From NCBI RefSeq assembly GCF_000799715.1, contig NZ_JUHG01000019.1, positions 186,001 through 250,000 of the forward strand: a stretch of 64,000 bases of DNA, written 5' to 3'. The notes beneath the pieces were generated by a model. It did no database searches. It was not told the origin of the DNA and saw only the letters and a list, made by a program, of their open reading frames with translations. Source of the stretch: Martinezella rhizogenes. Its GTDB lineage: Bacteria; Pseudomonadota; Alphaproteobacteria; Rhizobiales; Rhizobiaceae. This document shows, in pieces, positions 18,801-26,126 of the stretch. Both the position numbers and the translations under genes were made by a program. Each line of letters begins with the position of its first letter. The stretch's first letter is position 1.

Positions 18801-19515
18801 GGGTCTTGCCGTAGATCGGCGCATTGACGTGGATATTGCGGGCAACGACGTCGAACAGGTCGACGGCACCGGGAGCGGCCGCAAGATTTGCCCCTGCCCC
18901 TTCGAAGGTGACATCGCCACCATTGACGGTGAAGCCGGTGAGCCGGCCATCGCTGCCGATATCAGGGACACCTGTGGTCAGCGTGGCGCGCGGCGTGTTG
19001 ATGAAACCACAGCCCGTGCAGGTGATACCGTTAGGATTGGCGATGATGACGTCGGCCCTGCCGCCGAACACTTCGGTGGGGCCGTTGAGCGCCGAGCGGT
19101 TACCGCTGGTGACTTCATTGAGGATGACAGACGCCGGCCCGGAACTCTTCAGGTTCGGATTTCCGGGTGTCACACCGCCGAGATTGGAGGTGCCGACTTC
19201 GCCATTGAAGTTGTTGAGAATCAGCCCAGGCGTGCCGACGTTAAAATTGTCGTACTTGTTGTGTGAGAGGCCAGTTCCGTTCGGCGTAACGATATCGACG
19301 AGCGGCACGCCATTCGGAGCAGCGCCAACGCCTGGCTGGTTGGCGGCGGGTGCTGATCCGGCAGCGGAGACGGTCTGGGCGTTGGCGATTACCGGTTGCA
19401 ATATCAGGAGGCCGCTCAAGAACATGGCGAGCGATCGTCCCGCGATCAGACGCAAGCGCCGCGAGATTGGCGCCGAATACTTCCCACTGGCTGAGATCTT
19501 GATATGATCAGTCAT
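9892..19515 (-). CDS. cdiA: CdiA/FHA-like two-partner secretion exoprotein with nuclease-like C-terminal tail
   Basis: A 3207-residue protein. After an extended signal peptide (ends about residue 46, VIANAQ) comes the TPS secretion domain (about 60-310) with the NPNGI motif, then five 93-residue repeats, beta-helical haemagglutinin repeats, a Tyr/Pro-rich non-repetitive segment (around YPGIDPPAWQDYQPLLW) and FHA-2-like repeats. Near the end a pretoxin-like segment (YNYLTHAQREEQISKL) leads to a tail with Asp3130 (KPDIVYR), Glu3146-x-Lys3148 (EIKTG) and Gln3158, the arrangement of PD-(D/E)XK nucleases. No VENN motif is seen. ATG 19515 lies two bases after the tpsB stop; GTG 19524 is an alternative. 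By family knowledge it is exported by TpsB, displayed on the cell surface, and delivers its tail into neighbours. Nuclease activity is inferred from the motif. Confidence 0.9.
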   Translation of the reverse strand: MTDHIKISASGKYSAPISRRLRLIAGRSLAMFLSGLLILQPVIANAQTVSAAGSAPAANQPGVGAAPNGVPLVDIVTPNGTGLSHNKYDNFNVGTPGLILNNFNGEVGTSNLGGVTPGNPNLKSSGPASVILNEVTSGNRSALNGPTEVFGGRADVIIANPNGITCTGCGFINTPRATLTTGVPDIGSDGRLTGFTVNGGDVTFEGAGANLAAAPGAVDLFDVVARNIHVNAPIYGKTLRLTGGASKYDYATGEATALTATSGTPEYAIDGSALGAMQADRIKIVVTEKGAGVKMSGDMAANAGELSLSADGKISIGNASGSQGVTITSKQKVTAAKMTSKQKVAVQANQGITLQSVAADSDIVLASGTGLLSVSGDVNSGTMVRMSSGGGIAAGSVTAGNGAATLSTSSGDIAIASAANSTGDLSLTATGGNIATGNLLSAGSLNTSATGSMSSGSIQSNSDLTVNAASLAAQNVTSHGGLTINAATNVSGQILGASNVLISGAAIQAGAIVSGVDFAATAANSGNLVIGSTGDMTLQASSSLSANTLLAAGAISATAADLNVGNVTGHQAITLSGSSSLTATGQVLGAGDVSLSGGTVSANQIVSGLDFAATEANGGSITLGTAGDLTLQASDDLSGNALLAAGTIMAAAADLSLGSVTGHKDISLSGSNSLTVTSQILGANDISLSGGAVSTSQVVTGVDFAAMARSSTGAIIIGSTGDLTVNATSATAGPLLVAGDLNVTAGSFTASNVTGHGDVIVNAASDISGTLLAAGNVAITGSSITAGGLVSGVDFTATNQSADGSVVLGSTGALTLKATAGNLNAANLLAAGNIVANASGNIGNTTPVNAVAHQNLTMTAGGSIALAGQSMAAGNVNLQGQSITAGSLVSGVDFAATRASTTGALMLAQGNAQAGTMTLTASNGDITASNALLSGGNLSATVSGDISYALLQSLADASLTAPGSISYTNNSNVTGNLTIDTGTIDLSGTRGAKLAVGGTLAVTATSANLTGSSLILGGLALNLSGQADLTGAQVNTVTNAGGSGDIAITAAGLTASDATTLLAAHDLTLTLPTLSNSGQLAAGNNLTINTSGDLTNTPTGLLYAGNDAKFLVAGTLTNNQGAILAGNDLTIAGSTLTQRNQATTNISGLIQAGGDISILTSNLTNERSTTPTWTTGVLVSSGGVVGTFVLNPDVAGKPFAYLETSDQNIFQLYPGIDPPAWQDYQPLLWSEATLADGTSYHAWTWTSANGPVLVRPIYDWIKARVPVDANGNPVLDASNPSKYFIVDEVVRNGTDASTTYTWDPTSNLSQSVYEDQFTSALSPEAVIRAGGNLTVDATNLTNSYSRIEAGGDATLKGSTFTNEGVVLNRTTTLTCNAQSACTAYNADGTADPSRDIANGTSIVSGTTVIGGAAGIVKAAGSLNLNYTTVNNTSAAGSIAGQAAVTSPATSSDPLSALNGMTAGGALFTVNSALSNVAGNGALTAGGGLTAALGNLTQISAANVAQLAALAKPQSGGVGGTVPGQAFIFETRAAFLDVSKFYGSSYFINRAGYNPENGIPFLGDAYFDNQLVDTQLRQLVGDGLGNGSFIPGNSAIEQMKTLLDNGAAYAEANGLAFGQAPTPEQAANLKQSMVIYQAQTVNGVQVLAPVVYLSAADRAKAGSGAGAMIAGNTVNLNVGDLNNSGAVAAAGGLNIAASSIKSTGTFYAGGNANLTASNGITLAAQTMTIGGQNLVNPNAGVSAGGNIQLAANNSDLNLQGASVKAGGSAQLSGNNVNLTAVKVDNGGQQNATGARVTAGGNLAIAANNDVNVIGSSAKAGGDLNVKATSGAVNIVSTDVARKTNDGYTETTGTDQQASQLSAGGSLQVNGNTGVLISGSDLSAKGDVGLTSNGDINVTTSQNQSNSTFGKNSSSSLTHNGSTITAGGDLVAKSNNDINVIGSTMTADGMLGLQAKNNVTIAEATDSATLDVKSSSKKSGFLGSTKENASGHLETTTAAGSSLSGKDGVTIISGGDTTVSASKVTAGDATHTSDLNIQTGGNLIVTAGKDTETEHDSAKRKGFLRSGSSSYDGYNETTVGSQLSASGDVNLDAGKAAAIVGSKVNADGSLNISGESVSIIGAQENHQSDSQRKDSGLFVGSGGGFISLVGKNEKQGQQSSTDNVGSTLSAGQDVNLTARATDLNIMGSTVTADRDINLSAARDVNVTPGAESASQSEQQKKSGFGLAFSAGGGGFSLGIGAQSTKDSTAQQSDTNAMSVLSAGRDLNISAGHDVNLQATSASAERDVNLFAGNDINLLSANDVTNYQEAHEKSFAGVTLTVSSQVGKAAQSIMNSAERLSDSGGVNAVTNTAIAGLGFYQGFKDLQGVYDQYQKSGDIGVNVSLTVGASHQENSWSSSSSTPVVTDIRAGRSISMEAENGSITSDGAQILAGYDKNGIPTVSGDPLTGDIFLSAKNGNINLNAATGTTDTSSSNSSWSVGVGVGATFGGKGKGTGDLGLVANAGYGKGSADTSGLSHTNTHVNGTGDITIVTNDLTLRGATITGNSVTADVKNLTIESQVDTAKAKADQLSLSASTGFGSTSVSGVTQKAKGDAALVTEQSGIHAGAGGLDINVSGHTSLVGGLITSEAGAALNNFSTGTLTVADIDTHSTWKADTYGGSIGTSGIMPTPPVKASENKTGQALSAIGGNIPITITDPAHQTQDIGTIRRDTDNTNTSLPGLPDLEHILRDQYKTQADLQAAQATMAGLVGDIATNLYDNAKTQAERDLWAEGGQGRALLHAIGGGILGGVNGWEGAIKGALGGAATTLMAPAIADLVKGMLKDSTLSDQDKQTLATMIGTSLSSAVGSVVGGGEGGSYGAANYQYNYLTHAQREEQISKLRSCNGDQDCVEKIVDEYRDLNVTQENQLVACLTKACVEAIVASLKDSNQTLGSDYVELLKYSRAAADLALAYQQIELIGQSQLQTDIAYAYATADYCERNPGSSCKLKGGLAYFGSQAALEAAYGRLAGAGVKSGQVDEGIGNPRVPLPSGYTRNADGTIAGPNGGTYTVAGTDLDGLSVYKDSGGRYYTFDGFKTQVSNPAGRPDVSISQQRAYHQGYVDDITDQLRTQGYDVQNDVTFQSSCGATVCKPDIVYRRPGEAQVGGIIEIKTGNGPNTSNQASIYPQISSGDAVPSGDLARGLGLRPGVPLRDQGYPNGIPIYQITAPGL
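16820..17970 (-). repeat. Five tandem 93-residue repeats inside the exoprotein gene
   Basis: The peptide SG(V/L)DF(A/T)A recurs five times about 93 residues apart, matching DNA recurrences near 16840, 17131, 17403, 17682 and 17960 (spacing about 272-292 bp). Each unit also carries GSTGDLTLQA-, LLAAG- and VTGH-type phrases. These are turns of the exported beta-helix. The DNA similarity would let unit number change by recombination. Confidence 0.75.
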
Positions 19516-19517
19516 GG

Positions 19518-21269
19518 TCACCACTTCACCGATGTACTGACGAACAGCAGTCCGGCGTCGTGCCGATCGACCGTGCCGCCGAATATGTCCGAATAGCCGA
19601 TATCGAAATTGACATGGCCGCCGACGAGCTTGGCACCCACCGTCCAGCCAAACATGTCTCCACCATCGATGCGATAGCGCGCCTGGGACGCAATTCGCCC
19701 GTAGTCGAGGCCGATATAGGGCCGGAATTCACCGAAGATCCTGGCAAGCTCTGCGTTGTCGGCGAAAGGCTGCGTGCGCCAGACCAGATCGTTGCGGACG
19801 AAGAAGCCGTTATTGCCGTAAAGCATGGTCTCGCGCGTTCCGCGCACGGTGGAATAACCGCCAATGGAGAATTGCTCGGCTCCGAACAGGTTGTCGGGGG
19901 AGTATTGTCCGGTCACGATCGAATTGACTTCGAAGCGCTGGTCGGCAAGCTCGAACGGCCGCGTCATGGTGATCGTGCCGGTGAACTTGGAGAAGCGAGG
20001 ATCGCCGTCGCCGGCCGAGGGAGCGCCTGGAGCGACCGCATCGAAGAGGTTCAGCCCCTGGCTGTAGGAGAGGTCAAAGACCCAAAGTCCTCCCAGCATG
20101 CGGCGGGAATGCGATAGGCCGAGATCGCCGACCGTATATTTGCGACTGCCGACTTCTATTCTGTTGCCAAGCAGGAAGTTGTTGGTTTCCTTGTAGGTCA
20201 AGCCAGTGTTCAGCGTCGTGATCGAATCCTTGTCACGGAAGATCACGCGGTCGGCGCCAACACCCAGTTGTTTGGAATTGCCCGACGTGTCCAGCGGCCC
20301 GAAATTCCCAGGAACCGAGCTTTCATATTCATACCAGGAGCCGTTGAGCGAGAGTGTCCAATAACCATAGGGCGCGCTGACATTGCCGGAATAGCTGTTG
20401 CTTTTGCCCAGGCCATCGTCCCGCCAAGGGTAATCCGGGCCGCTATGCTCGTATGAAAAATTCCATTGATCGTTGATGCCGAAAAGATTGTCATAGCCGA
20501 CCGTGGCCGAGGACTTGGAGTATCCCGTCTGTTCCTGGCCAAGATTGCTGTTGCCGAAGGAGAGATGCCAGGGATGGTCCGGCTTGTTCTCGATATTGAG
20601 GATCGAGGTGCCGTCCGTCTTTCCCGGCAGCATGGCCGTCTTGGCATTGTTGGACGACAGGCGGTTGATCTGGTCGAGACCCTGCTCGATATCGCGCAGA
20701 TTGACGATATGGTCCTTCATGCCCGGAAAGGCCGTTGCCAGCACGCCGGAGCCGGGGGCCGGTTTACCGTTGATGTAGATGTCGGACAGCGTGCCTTCGA
20801 CCGCCACCAGCCGCAGCACCTTGGTTTTGGCGATGTCCTGGGCCGGCACGTAGACGCGCGAGCTGACAAATCCTTTATCGAGATAGAGGTGTGTCAGATC
20901 GCGCAGCAGACCGTTGATCTCGCCGACGCCGACGCAACGGTTCGCGTGAGGCTCGGTGACCTTGTTGATGGCAGACGCTGGGAACTGCCTGACACCTTCA
21001 ATCTCGACATGGGTGATGGCGAAGCACGGACCGGCCTTCTGGCCGCCGGGCGCTGCTGGTTGCCGGGCCTCGGCCTGCGCCGGCTTCGGGGTCATCCGCC
21101 CCAAAGTCTCCAGACGCTGCTGCTCGGCCTCCTGCGCCTGTCGGCGTGCGAAGTCGTCATTGGGCGTCTGGGCTGCTGCAGGCGATATGGCAAAAGTTGC
21201 CGCCAACAAGGCGCTGGCGGTCAAAACAAGAGTGTGGCGAAGAGCAGCCGGGCGCCGGGCTGACGTCAT
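19518..21269 (-). CDS. tpsB: Two-partner secretion outer-membrane transporter (ShlB/FhaC/CdiB family)
   Basis: A 583-residue protein with a signal peptide (cleavage after AISPAAAQ, about residue 34), a Gln/Arg/Ala linker, POTRA-type domains (about 80-240, including THVEIEGVRQFP and LYLDKGFVSSRVYVPAQ) and a C-terminal 16-strand barrel region. The end STSVKW fits barrel insertion by the BAM complex. Family role: it recognises the TPS domain of the partner and threads it across the outer membrane. It is 19 bases after ialB and two bases before the exoprotein start, so the three are one operon. Confidence 0.93.
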   Translation of the reverse strand: MTSARRPAALRHTLVLTASALLAATFAISPAAAQTPNDDFARRQAQEAEQQRLETLGRMTPKPAQAEARQPAAPGGQKAGPCFAITHVEIEGVRQFPASAINKVTEPHANRCVGVGEINGLLRDLTHLYLDKGFVSSRVYVPAQDIAKTKVLRLVAVEGTLSDIYINGKPAPGSGVLATAFPGMKDHIVNLRDIEQGLDQINRLSSNNAKTAMLPGKTDGTSILNIENKPDHPWHLSFGNSNLGQEQTGYSKSSATVGYDNLFGINDQWNFSYEHSGPDYPWRDDGLGKSNSYSGNVSAPYGYWTLSLNGSWYEYESSVPGNFGPLDTSGNSKQLGVGADRVIFRDKDSITTLNTGLTYKETNNFLLGNRIEVGSRKYTVGDLGLSHSRRMLGGLWVFDLSYSQGLNLFDAVAPGAPSAGDGDPRFSKFTGTITMTRPFELADQRFEVNSIVTGQYSPDNLFGAEQFSIGGYSTVRGTRETMLYGNNGFFVRNDLVWRTQPFADNAELARIFGEFRPYIGLDYGRIASQARYRIDGGDMFGWTVGAKLVGGHVNFDIGYSDIFGGTVDRHDAGLLFVSTSVKW

Positions 21270-21288
21270 AAGTGTATCTGCCTTCGCG

Positions 21289-21960
21289 TCAGTTGGAGGC
21301 AGGCTTCTGCAGCGCGTCCAGCGCCGCCGACAGACCCTTCAGCGAGAATTTGATGTTGACCTTCTGGCCATTCATCATCTGAACATGACCAACCCCATCC
21401 GCAGCTTTCGAGAGTGCCGCCACCATCTTCGCATCCAGCTTCTGCTGCGACCAGCAACCGGCCTGATTGCAGTTGCGGTAGGCCAGCTGAACCACCGGCT
21501 TGTCGCCGGCATCGATGCTCAAGCCTGCCGGCAGGTACATGTTGAGTGGCACAAGAGTGGTCAGCACGAGATCGCTTGCCGCCGGCTTCCCGCCCTTCTG
21601 TGTGGGAGAGAGCGTTGCCGGCGCCTTGGCGATCGCAAACGTCAGCACATTGACGTCCTGGTCGCCCTGCTTCACCGTCGCGATCTGCGCGACTTCGCAG
21701 TTCGTTGTCGCCGAACCGTCAGCTGCCTTGCCATCGACACAGCGGTAGTACCAGTCGTCAAATTTTTGCACACGAGCTTGCGGCGCAGGCGGTTGCTGTG
21801 CGTCGGCCGTCGCAGCAGGGCTTTGCTGAGTCCCCGTATTGGCGGGTGCTGCCGGTTGTTCCTGCGCAATGCCGAACGACGCGTATAGCGTTGATGAGAC
21901 GAACACTACGGATGCGAGAGTGTTGACGGAAAACGCGTTAGACAAAGCCTTATACGTCAT
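21289..21960 (-). CDS. Invasion-associated locus B (IalB) family protein
   Basis: A 223-residue exported protein: signal peptide ending near FGIAQ, a Pro/Ala/Gln-rich linker (residues 33-60), then the IalB domain beginning KFDDWYYRCVDG with paired cysteines (NCEVAQI, NCNQAGCW). ATG 21960 is chosen because AGGAAGG lies six bases before it; the longer frame from 22026 lacks this. IalB-like proteins are periplasmic or surface proteins of alphaproteobacteria with poorly understood function. Here it is the first gene of the two-partner secretion operon, suggesting a helper role in export or surface display, which is inference. Confidence 0.88.
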   Translation of the reverse strand: MTYKALSNAFSVNTLASVVFVSSTLYASFGIAQEQPAAPANTGTQQSPAATADAQQPPAPQARVQKFDDWYYRCVDGKAADGSATTNCEVAQIATVKQGDQDVNVLTFAIAKAPATLSPTQKGGKPAASDLVLTTLVPLNMYLPAGLSIDAGDKPVVQLAYRNCNQAGCWSQQKLDAKMVAALSKAADGVGHVQMMNGQKVNIKFSLKGLSAALDALQKPASN

Positions 21961-22414
21961 GCAAACCTTCCTGAAGCAAAGCCTCTCGATTGAGCAAAGA
22001 GACCCAGCTCGTCGACAGATCATCAAGTTTTTGAAACAACACTCGGCATTACGTGGCCACTCATTGGCCTGGAGCGTTACATAGCAGAACCTAAACTACG
22101 CATGCAAAAGTAGTGTGTGCACCGCACCAACACACGCTCGTTTTTGGTGAAGCGTGCTCATTCTGCAACAAAAATGCTTGTGATTTATGTCACCGTTGTC
22201 TCGCGCTGTGCCCGCCGTCAAATCTCACCGAAATTTCGGGCTGGCTTTAACACTCAGGATGTCGAGTTTCACAACGTTCTGACTCGCATTTCCATTTGAC
22301 GTTGATCCATCCAGGCGCCGTGAACCCGTTTATGAATCTGCTACTTCGATATCGAAGTAGGGTCACGACGAAATGCAAAACTGGGTGAGATCGCGACGCA
22401 AATGAACACTCAGC
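21961..22414. other. Upstream region of the secretion operon
   Basis: About 450 bases with no convincing gene. The promoter of the ialB-tpsB-cdiA operon must lie here, reading leftward. An AT-rich stretch around 22075-22115 is the likeliest place, but I cannot assign -35/-10 boxes with confidence. A short direct duplication (CTTCGATATCGAAG, itself palindromic) occurs near 22345-22358. Confidence 0.35.
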
Positions 22415-22600
22415 ATCTCCAAGCGTCAGATCGTGCGGCTTCTGACCAGGCAACTGGACGGCTTTGTCGCCGAGGATGCGGCGGTGCTGCGTTCCGGTCT
22501 TGTGTCGTCACATTATGTGACGGTTGACGACACCGGTGCTCGATATTCCCATAATCCGCATTACCCCGCAAAGAGGTCGGAAAGGCCCCTGCCCTTCTAG
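22415..22600 (+). pseudogene. Transposase remnant
   Basis: A start-less frame reading ISKRQIVRLLTRQLDGF and then YVTVDDTGARYSHNP before a stop at 22600. The VTVDDTGAR phrase with the preceding helical part is typical of an internal DDE transposase segment I have seen in rhizobial IS elements; I cannot fix the IS family. Both the N-terminal and C-terminal parts are missing, so it is a dead fragment. Confidence 0.6.
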
Positions 22601-22618
22601 GCTTGATCTAATATCAGT

Positions 22619-22649
22619 GGCCTTGAAGGGAGCCGAACCGATGACCCTC
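22619..22649 (-). repeat. tRNA-T-arm-like dispersed sequence, copy C
   Basis: Minus-strand reading gives GAGGGTCATCGGTTCGGC followed by TCCCTTCAAGGCC, very like the variable loop, T-arm and 3' acceptor of an alanine-type tRNA. T-loop position 58 is G instead of A, and no anticodon or D arm is found upstream. It shares layout with copies A, B and D. Confidence 0.4.
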
Positions 22650-22734
22650 GAGGCTAATTCGTACCAGTTCGTTAAAAAGATGAAGCACTGGAGCGAGTTG
22701 ATCGTCTTAGTGAACAGTCGGGTTGGCTGAACCT

Positions 22735-23622
22735 TCAGGCTCTCAATGCATCAACGACGATCTTGAAAGCGGGTGAGTTCTGCCGACGGCTTGGATAATA
22801 CAGATAGTAGCCGGGAAACATCGGTGACCAGTCGTCGAGGATCTGGACAAGTCGGCCGGAAGCGATTTCGGCGACGACGAGGCTTTCCGGCACATAAGCG
22901 ATACCGTAGCCGCTGACCGCCGCGTCAATCATCGCGTAGGACGTGTTGAATGTCAGTTGTCCGTCGACGCGCACCCGGACCTCTCCACCATTCTTCTCGA
23001 ACTCCCATACATAAAGCCCGCCGGCCCGCGCCTGCCGATGGTTGATGCAGTCATGACCAACAAGGTCCCGAGGCGTTTTTGGAGTTGTCCGCTTCTTTAG
23101 ATATTCGGGAGAGGCGACCGCGATCAACCGCCAGTCGGGGCCGATGCGCACCGCGATCATATCCTTGTCCACGCTCTCGCCGAGGCGCACGCCCGCGTCG
23201 AACTTCTCCTCGACGATATTCCTGAAGCCGTTATCGCTGTTTAGCTCAATTTTGATGTCAGGATACTGATTGAGCACAGGGCGCAGTTTTGGCCAGACGA
23301 CACTCTCTAGCGCATGATCCGAAAGAGTGATCCTAACAGACCCCGTAGGCTTGTCCCGGATTTCCATCAGTTCGTCGATCTCGGTTTCGATCTCTTCGAT
23401 GCGCGGCGCAAGCGAGCGGATCAGTCGCTCTCCGGCCTCTGTTGGGGCAACGCTGCGGGTGGTTCGGGTCAGAAGGCGCAGCCCCATCCGGGCTTCCAGC
23501 TTCTTGATCGTGTGACTGATCGTCGACTGCGATGTCCCGAGCTTCGCAGCTGCCTTTGTAAAGCTCCGCTCTTCCGCAACCGCCAGAAACCAAAGCATGT
23601 CGTTGAGATCTTCGCGCTTCAT
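22735..23622 (-). CDS. LysR-family transcriptional regulator
   Basis: A 295-residue regulator with the N-terminal winged helix-turn-helix (residues 3-62: SFTKAAAKLGTSQSTISHTIKKLE) and a C-terminal substrate-binding-like effector domain (about 90-295). It is divergent from an MFS transporter, with 98 bases between starts containing a palindrome. By family behaviour it should regulate the transporter and perhaps the hydrolase operon that follows. The effector is unknown. Confidence 0.92.
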   Translation of the reverse strand: MKREDLNDMLWFLAVAEERSFTKAAAKLGTSQSTISHTIKKLEARMGLRLLTRTTRSVAPTEAGERLIRSLAPRIEEIETEIDELMEIRDKPTGSVRITLSDHALESVVWPKLRPVLNQYPDIKIELNSDNGFRNIVEEKFDAGVRLGESVDKDMIAVRIGPDWRLIAVASPEYLKKRTTPKTPRDLVGHDCINHRQARAGGLYVWEFEKNGGEVRVRVDGQLTFNTSYAMIDAAVSGYGIAYVPESLVVAEIASGRLVQILDDWSPMFPGYYLYYPSRRQNSPAFKIVVDALRA

Positions 23623-23638
23623 CGCCGCCTCTTAGCAT

Positions 23639-23650
23639 CATCAATTGATG
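23639..23650. promoter_or_regulatory. Palindrome in the LysR/MFS divergent promoter region
   Basis: CATCAATTGATG is a perfect 12-bp palindrome located 17 bases before the LysR start and about 70 bases before the MFS start. LysR proteins commonly bind imperfect dyads with T-N11-A spacing between divergent genes, so this is the best operator candidate. No footprint evidence is available from sequence alone. Confidence 0.4.
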
Positions 23651-23720
23651 TCATAGGTCGATAAGTCCAAGAGGATTGCAATAGCTAATCTTTGAACTTC
23701 GGTCGACATATATTGCCACC

Positions 23721-24953
23721 ATGACACAACAAGCTCTCAGACGAACTGAATTTCAGGATGACGAAACGAAACCAAACCCGGTGGCAGTCAACGGGTCGGC
23801 TATGCCGAACGCAGCCTGGGGCGCGGTCGTCTCGATGGCCTTGTGCGTTGCTGTCCTGATCGCATCGGAGTTCATGCCGGTCAGCCTTTTGTCGCCGATC
23901 GCCACCGAACTGGGCGTTTCCGAAGGGCGAGCGGGACAGGCGATCTCCATCTCTGGTATCTTTGCCGTCCTCACAAGCCTCTTCGTGGCCGGACTGACAC
24001 GGCAGCTGGACCGGCGGTTGGTACTCGCGTCCTTCTCATTGATCCTCGTGGTCTCCGGAACGATCGTCACATTCGCGCCGAACTATATCGTGCTGATGAT
24101 CGGGCGCGCCATGCTGGGCATCGCCATCGGCGGCTTCTGGTCCATGTCGACCTCGATCGTCATGCGCCTGGTTCCCGAGGACTCTGTACCCAAGGGTCTG
24201 GCAATGCTGAACGCGGGCAATGCTATCGCGGCGACCATCTCAGCGCCGCTGGGAAGTCTGCTCGGTAGCTACATCGGATGGCGAGGCGCCTTCTTTGCCG
24301 TCGTTCCGCTCGCCCTTCTGGCGCTCGTCTGGCAGTGGATCAGCCTGCCGTCTCTATCGCCGCGTCGCGACGAAGGATCGCCCAATGTCTTCCGGCTGCT
24401 TCTGCGCCCGCAGGTCGCGATCGGCATGGCCTCGATCATGCTCCTCTTTATGGGCCAGTTCGCGTTGTTTACCTATCTGCGACCATTTCTGGAAACAGTG
24501 ACGGCGGTTTCGATATCGAAGCTCTCCCTGCTGCTCTTGTTGATGGGCCTGGCAGGTGTCGCAGGGACATACCTTGTCAGCCATCTGCTTCGGAAGCGCC
24601 TGTTCAGCATCCTCGCAGGAATTCCACTGATCATGGCCATGATCGCGTTGGGCCTGATCGCGTTCGGATCGTCTTCGACCCTCACTGCCATCCTTCTTAT
24701 CGGCTGGGGTCTGTTCGGCACGGCCGCCCCGGTCGGCTGGGGCACGTGGCTAAGCCGAACCATGCCTGACGATGCTGAGGCGGGAGGCGGACTTCAGGTG
24801 GCAACGATCCAACTCGCCATCACACTGGGTGCTTCTCTCGGTGGCGTCCTGTTCGATGGTGCGGGCTGGTGGACCACTTTCCTATTCGCCGCTGTCCTGC
24901 TCGCTGGTTCAGCCCTTCTCGCCGGCGCGGCATGGCGGTCAACACGCAGCTGA
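23721..24953 (+). CDS. MFS transporter, DHA1-type efflux protein
   Basis: A 410-residue protein with twelve predicted hydrophobic helices and an N-terminal cytoplasmic tail of about 30 residues. The helix 2-3 loop (TRQLDRRLVLASF) is a variant of the MFS motif A, and the first helix begins VLIASEFMPVSLLSPIA as in AraJ/YdhP-type exporters. It probably exports a small molecule by proton antiport at the inner membrane. Divergent from the LysR gene and followed 62 bases later by a Tat-exported hydrolase, it may detoxify or export the hydrolase's substrate or product. Confidence 0.9.
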   Translation: MTQQALRRTEFQDDETKPNPVAVNGSAMPNAAWGAVVSMALCVAVLIASEFMPVSLLSPIATELGVSEGRAGQAISISGIFAVLTSLFVAGLTRQLDRRLVLASFSLILVVSGTIVTFAPNYIVLMIGRAMLGIAIGGFWSMSTSIVMRLVPEDSVPKGLAMLNAGNAIAATISAPLGSLLGSYIGWRGAFFAVVPLALLALVWQWISLPSLSPRRDEGSPNVFRLLLRPQVAIGMASIMLLFMGQFALFTYLRPFLETVTAVSISKLSLLLLLMGLAGVAGTYLVSHLLRKRLFSILAGIPLIMAMIALGLIAFGSSSTLTAILLIGWGLFGTAAPVGWGTWLSRTMPDDAEAGGGLQVATIQLAITLGASLGGVLFDGAGWWTTFLFAAVLLAGSALLAGAAWRSTRS

Positions 24954-25015
24954 ACACCAGCAAACGTTCCATCCAAATCATATTTCATCGCAGCGCCTTC
25001 TCAGGAGACATGCAA

Positions 25016-26125
25016 ATGACCGACACAAAGACCCCAGACGACACACACACCTCGAACACCGGCATCGATCGTCGAAATCTGCTCAAGATGACAGGTGCCG
25101 GCGTAGCGGCGCTCGGAGCGATGTCCATTTTCGATGCCACCATTGTAAAGGCTCAAGACATGTCCAACGGGGCAGCGAACTTCTATACGAGTGACAAGGT
25201 GACCCTGCACAAAGTCACCTTCAAGACCCAGTACCAAACATCTGTCGCCGGCAACCTCTACCTCCCAAAGGATCTCGACAGGACAAGAAAGACCCCGGCT
25301 ATTGTCGTCGGTCACCCGATGGGTGCGGTGAAGGAGCAAAGTGCAAACCTCTATGCCACCAAAATGGCGGAACAGGGCTTTGTCGCCATGTCCATCGATC
25401 TTCCGTTCTGGGGAGAAAGCGAAGGGCAATCCCGAAATCTTGTTTCACCCGAAGCCTATGCCGAGGCCTTCAGCGCCGGCGTCGATTTCCTCGGCTCAAG
25501 TTCTTTCGTCGATCGCCAGAACATCGGCGCGATCGGTGTCTGCGGTAGCGGTAGCTTCGTCATCAGCGCCGCCAAGATCGACCCGCGCATCAAGGCAGTC
25601 GCCACGGTCAGCATGTACGATATGGGTTCGGCGTTCCGCAACGCGCTCAACCACTCCCAAAGCGTCGAACAACGCAAGCAGTTCATCGCGACAGCTGCCG
25701 AACAGCGCTGGGCAGAGGCCGGCGGCGCGGATATCCAGTATATCGGCGGCACCACGCTTGAACTGACAGCCGACACTGATCCCATCCAGCGCGAGTTCTA
25801 CGACTTCTACCGGACGCCGCGTGGGGAATTCACACCCGCGGGCGTTACCAGGCGGACGACGACAAAGCCGACGCTGACCAGCAGCGTCAAGTTCATGAAT
25901 TTCTATCCGTTCAACGACATCGAGACCATCTCCCCGCGACCGATGCTGTTCATCTCGGGCGACCAGGCCCACTCGAGGGAATTCAGCCAGGACGCCTATA
26001 ATCGGGCCTCGGAGCCGAAAGAACTCGTCTGGGTCAAGGGTGCCGGCCATGTTGATCTTTATGACCGCGTCGATCTCATCCCCTTCGACAAGCTGAAGAG
26101 TTTCTTCGACCAGCACCTCGTCTAA
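25016..26125 (+). CDS. Tat-exported alpha/beta hydrolase
   Basis: A 369-residue protein with a twin-arginine signal (DRRNLLKMTGAGVAALGAM). The mature part is an alpha/beta hydrolase: VVGHPMGAVKEQ as the oxyanion strand, nucleophile region IGVCGSGS (Ser in G-x-S-x-G-like context), and a late GAGHVDLYD histidine. It resembles dienelactone-hydrolase/YcjY-like enzymes; substrate unknown. ATG 25016 is chosen because AGGAG at 25003-25007 is eight bases away; ATG 25010 is too close, and the frame open from 24869 overlaps the MFS gene. Tat export suggests folding with a cofactor or in complex before transport. Confidence 0.88.
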   Translation: MTDTKTPDDTHTSNTGIDRRNLLKMTGAGVAALGAMSIFDATIVKAQDMSNGAANFYTSDKVTLHKVTFKTQYQTSVAGNLYLPKDLDRTRKTPAIVVGHPMGAVKEQSANLYATKMAEQGFVAMSIDLPFWGESEGQSRNLVSPEAYAEAFSAGVDFLGSSSFVDRQNIGAIGVCGSGSFVISAAKIDPRIKAVATVSMYDMGSAFRNALNHSQSVEQRKQFIATAAEQRWAEAGGADIQYIGGTTLELTADTDPIQREFYDFYRTPRGEFTPAGVTRRTTTKPTLTSSVKFMNFYPFNDIETISPRPMLFISGDQAHSREFSQDAYNRASEPKELVWVKGAGHVDLYDRVDLIPFDKLKSFFDQHLV

Positions 26126-26126
26126 A

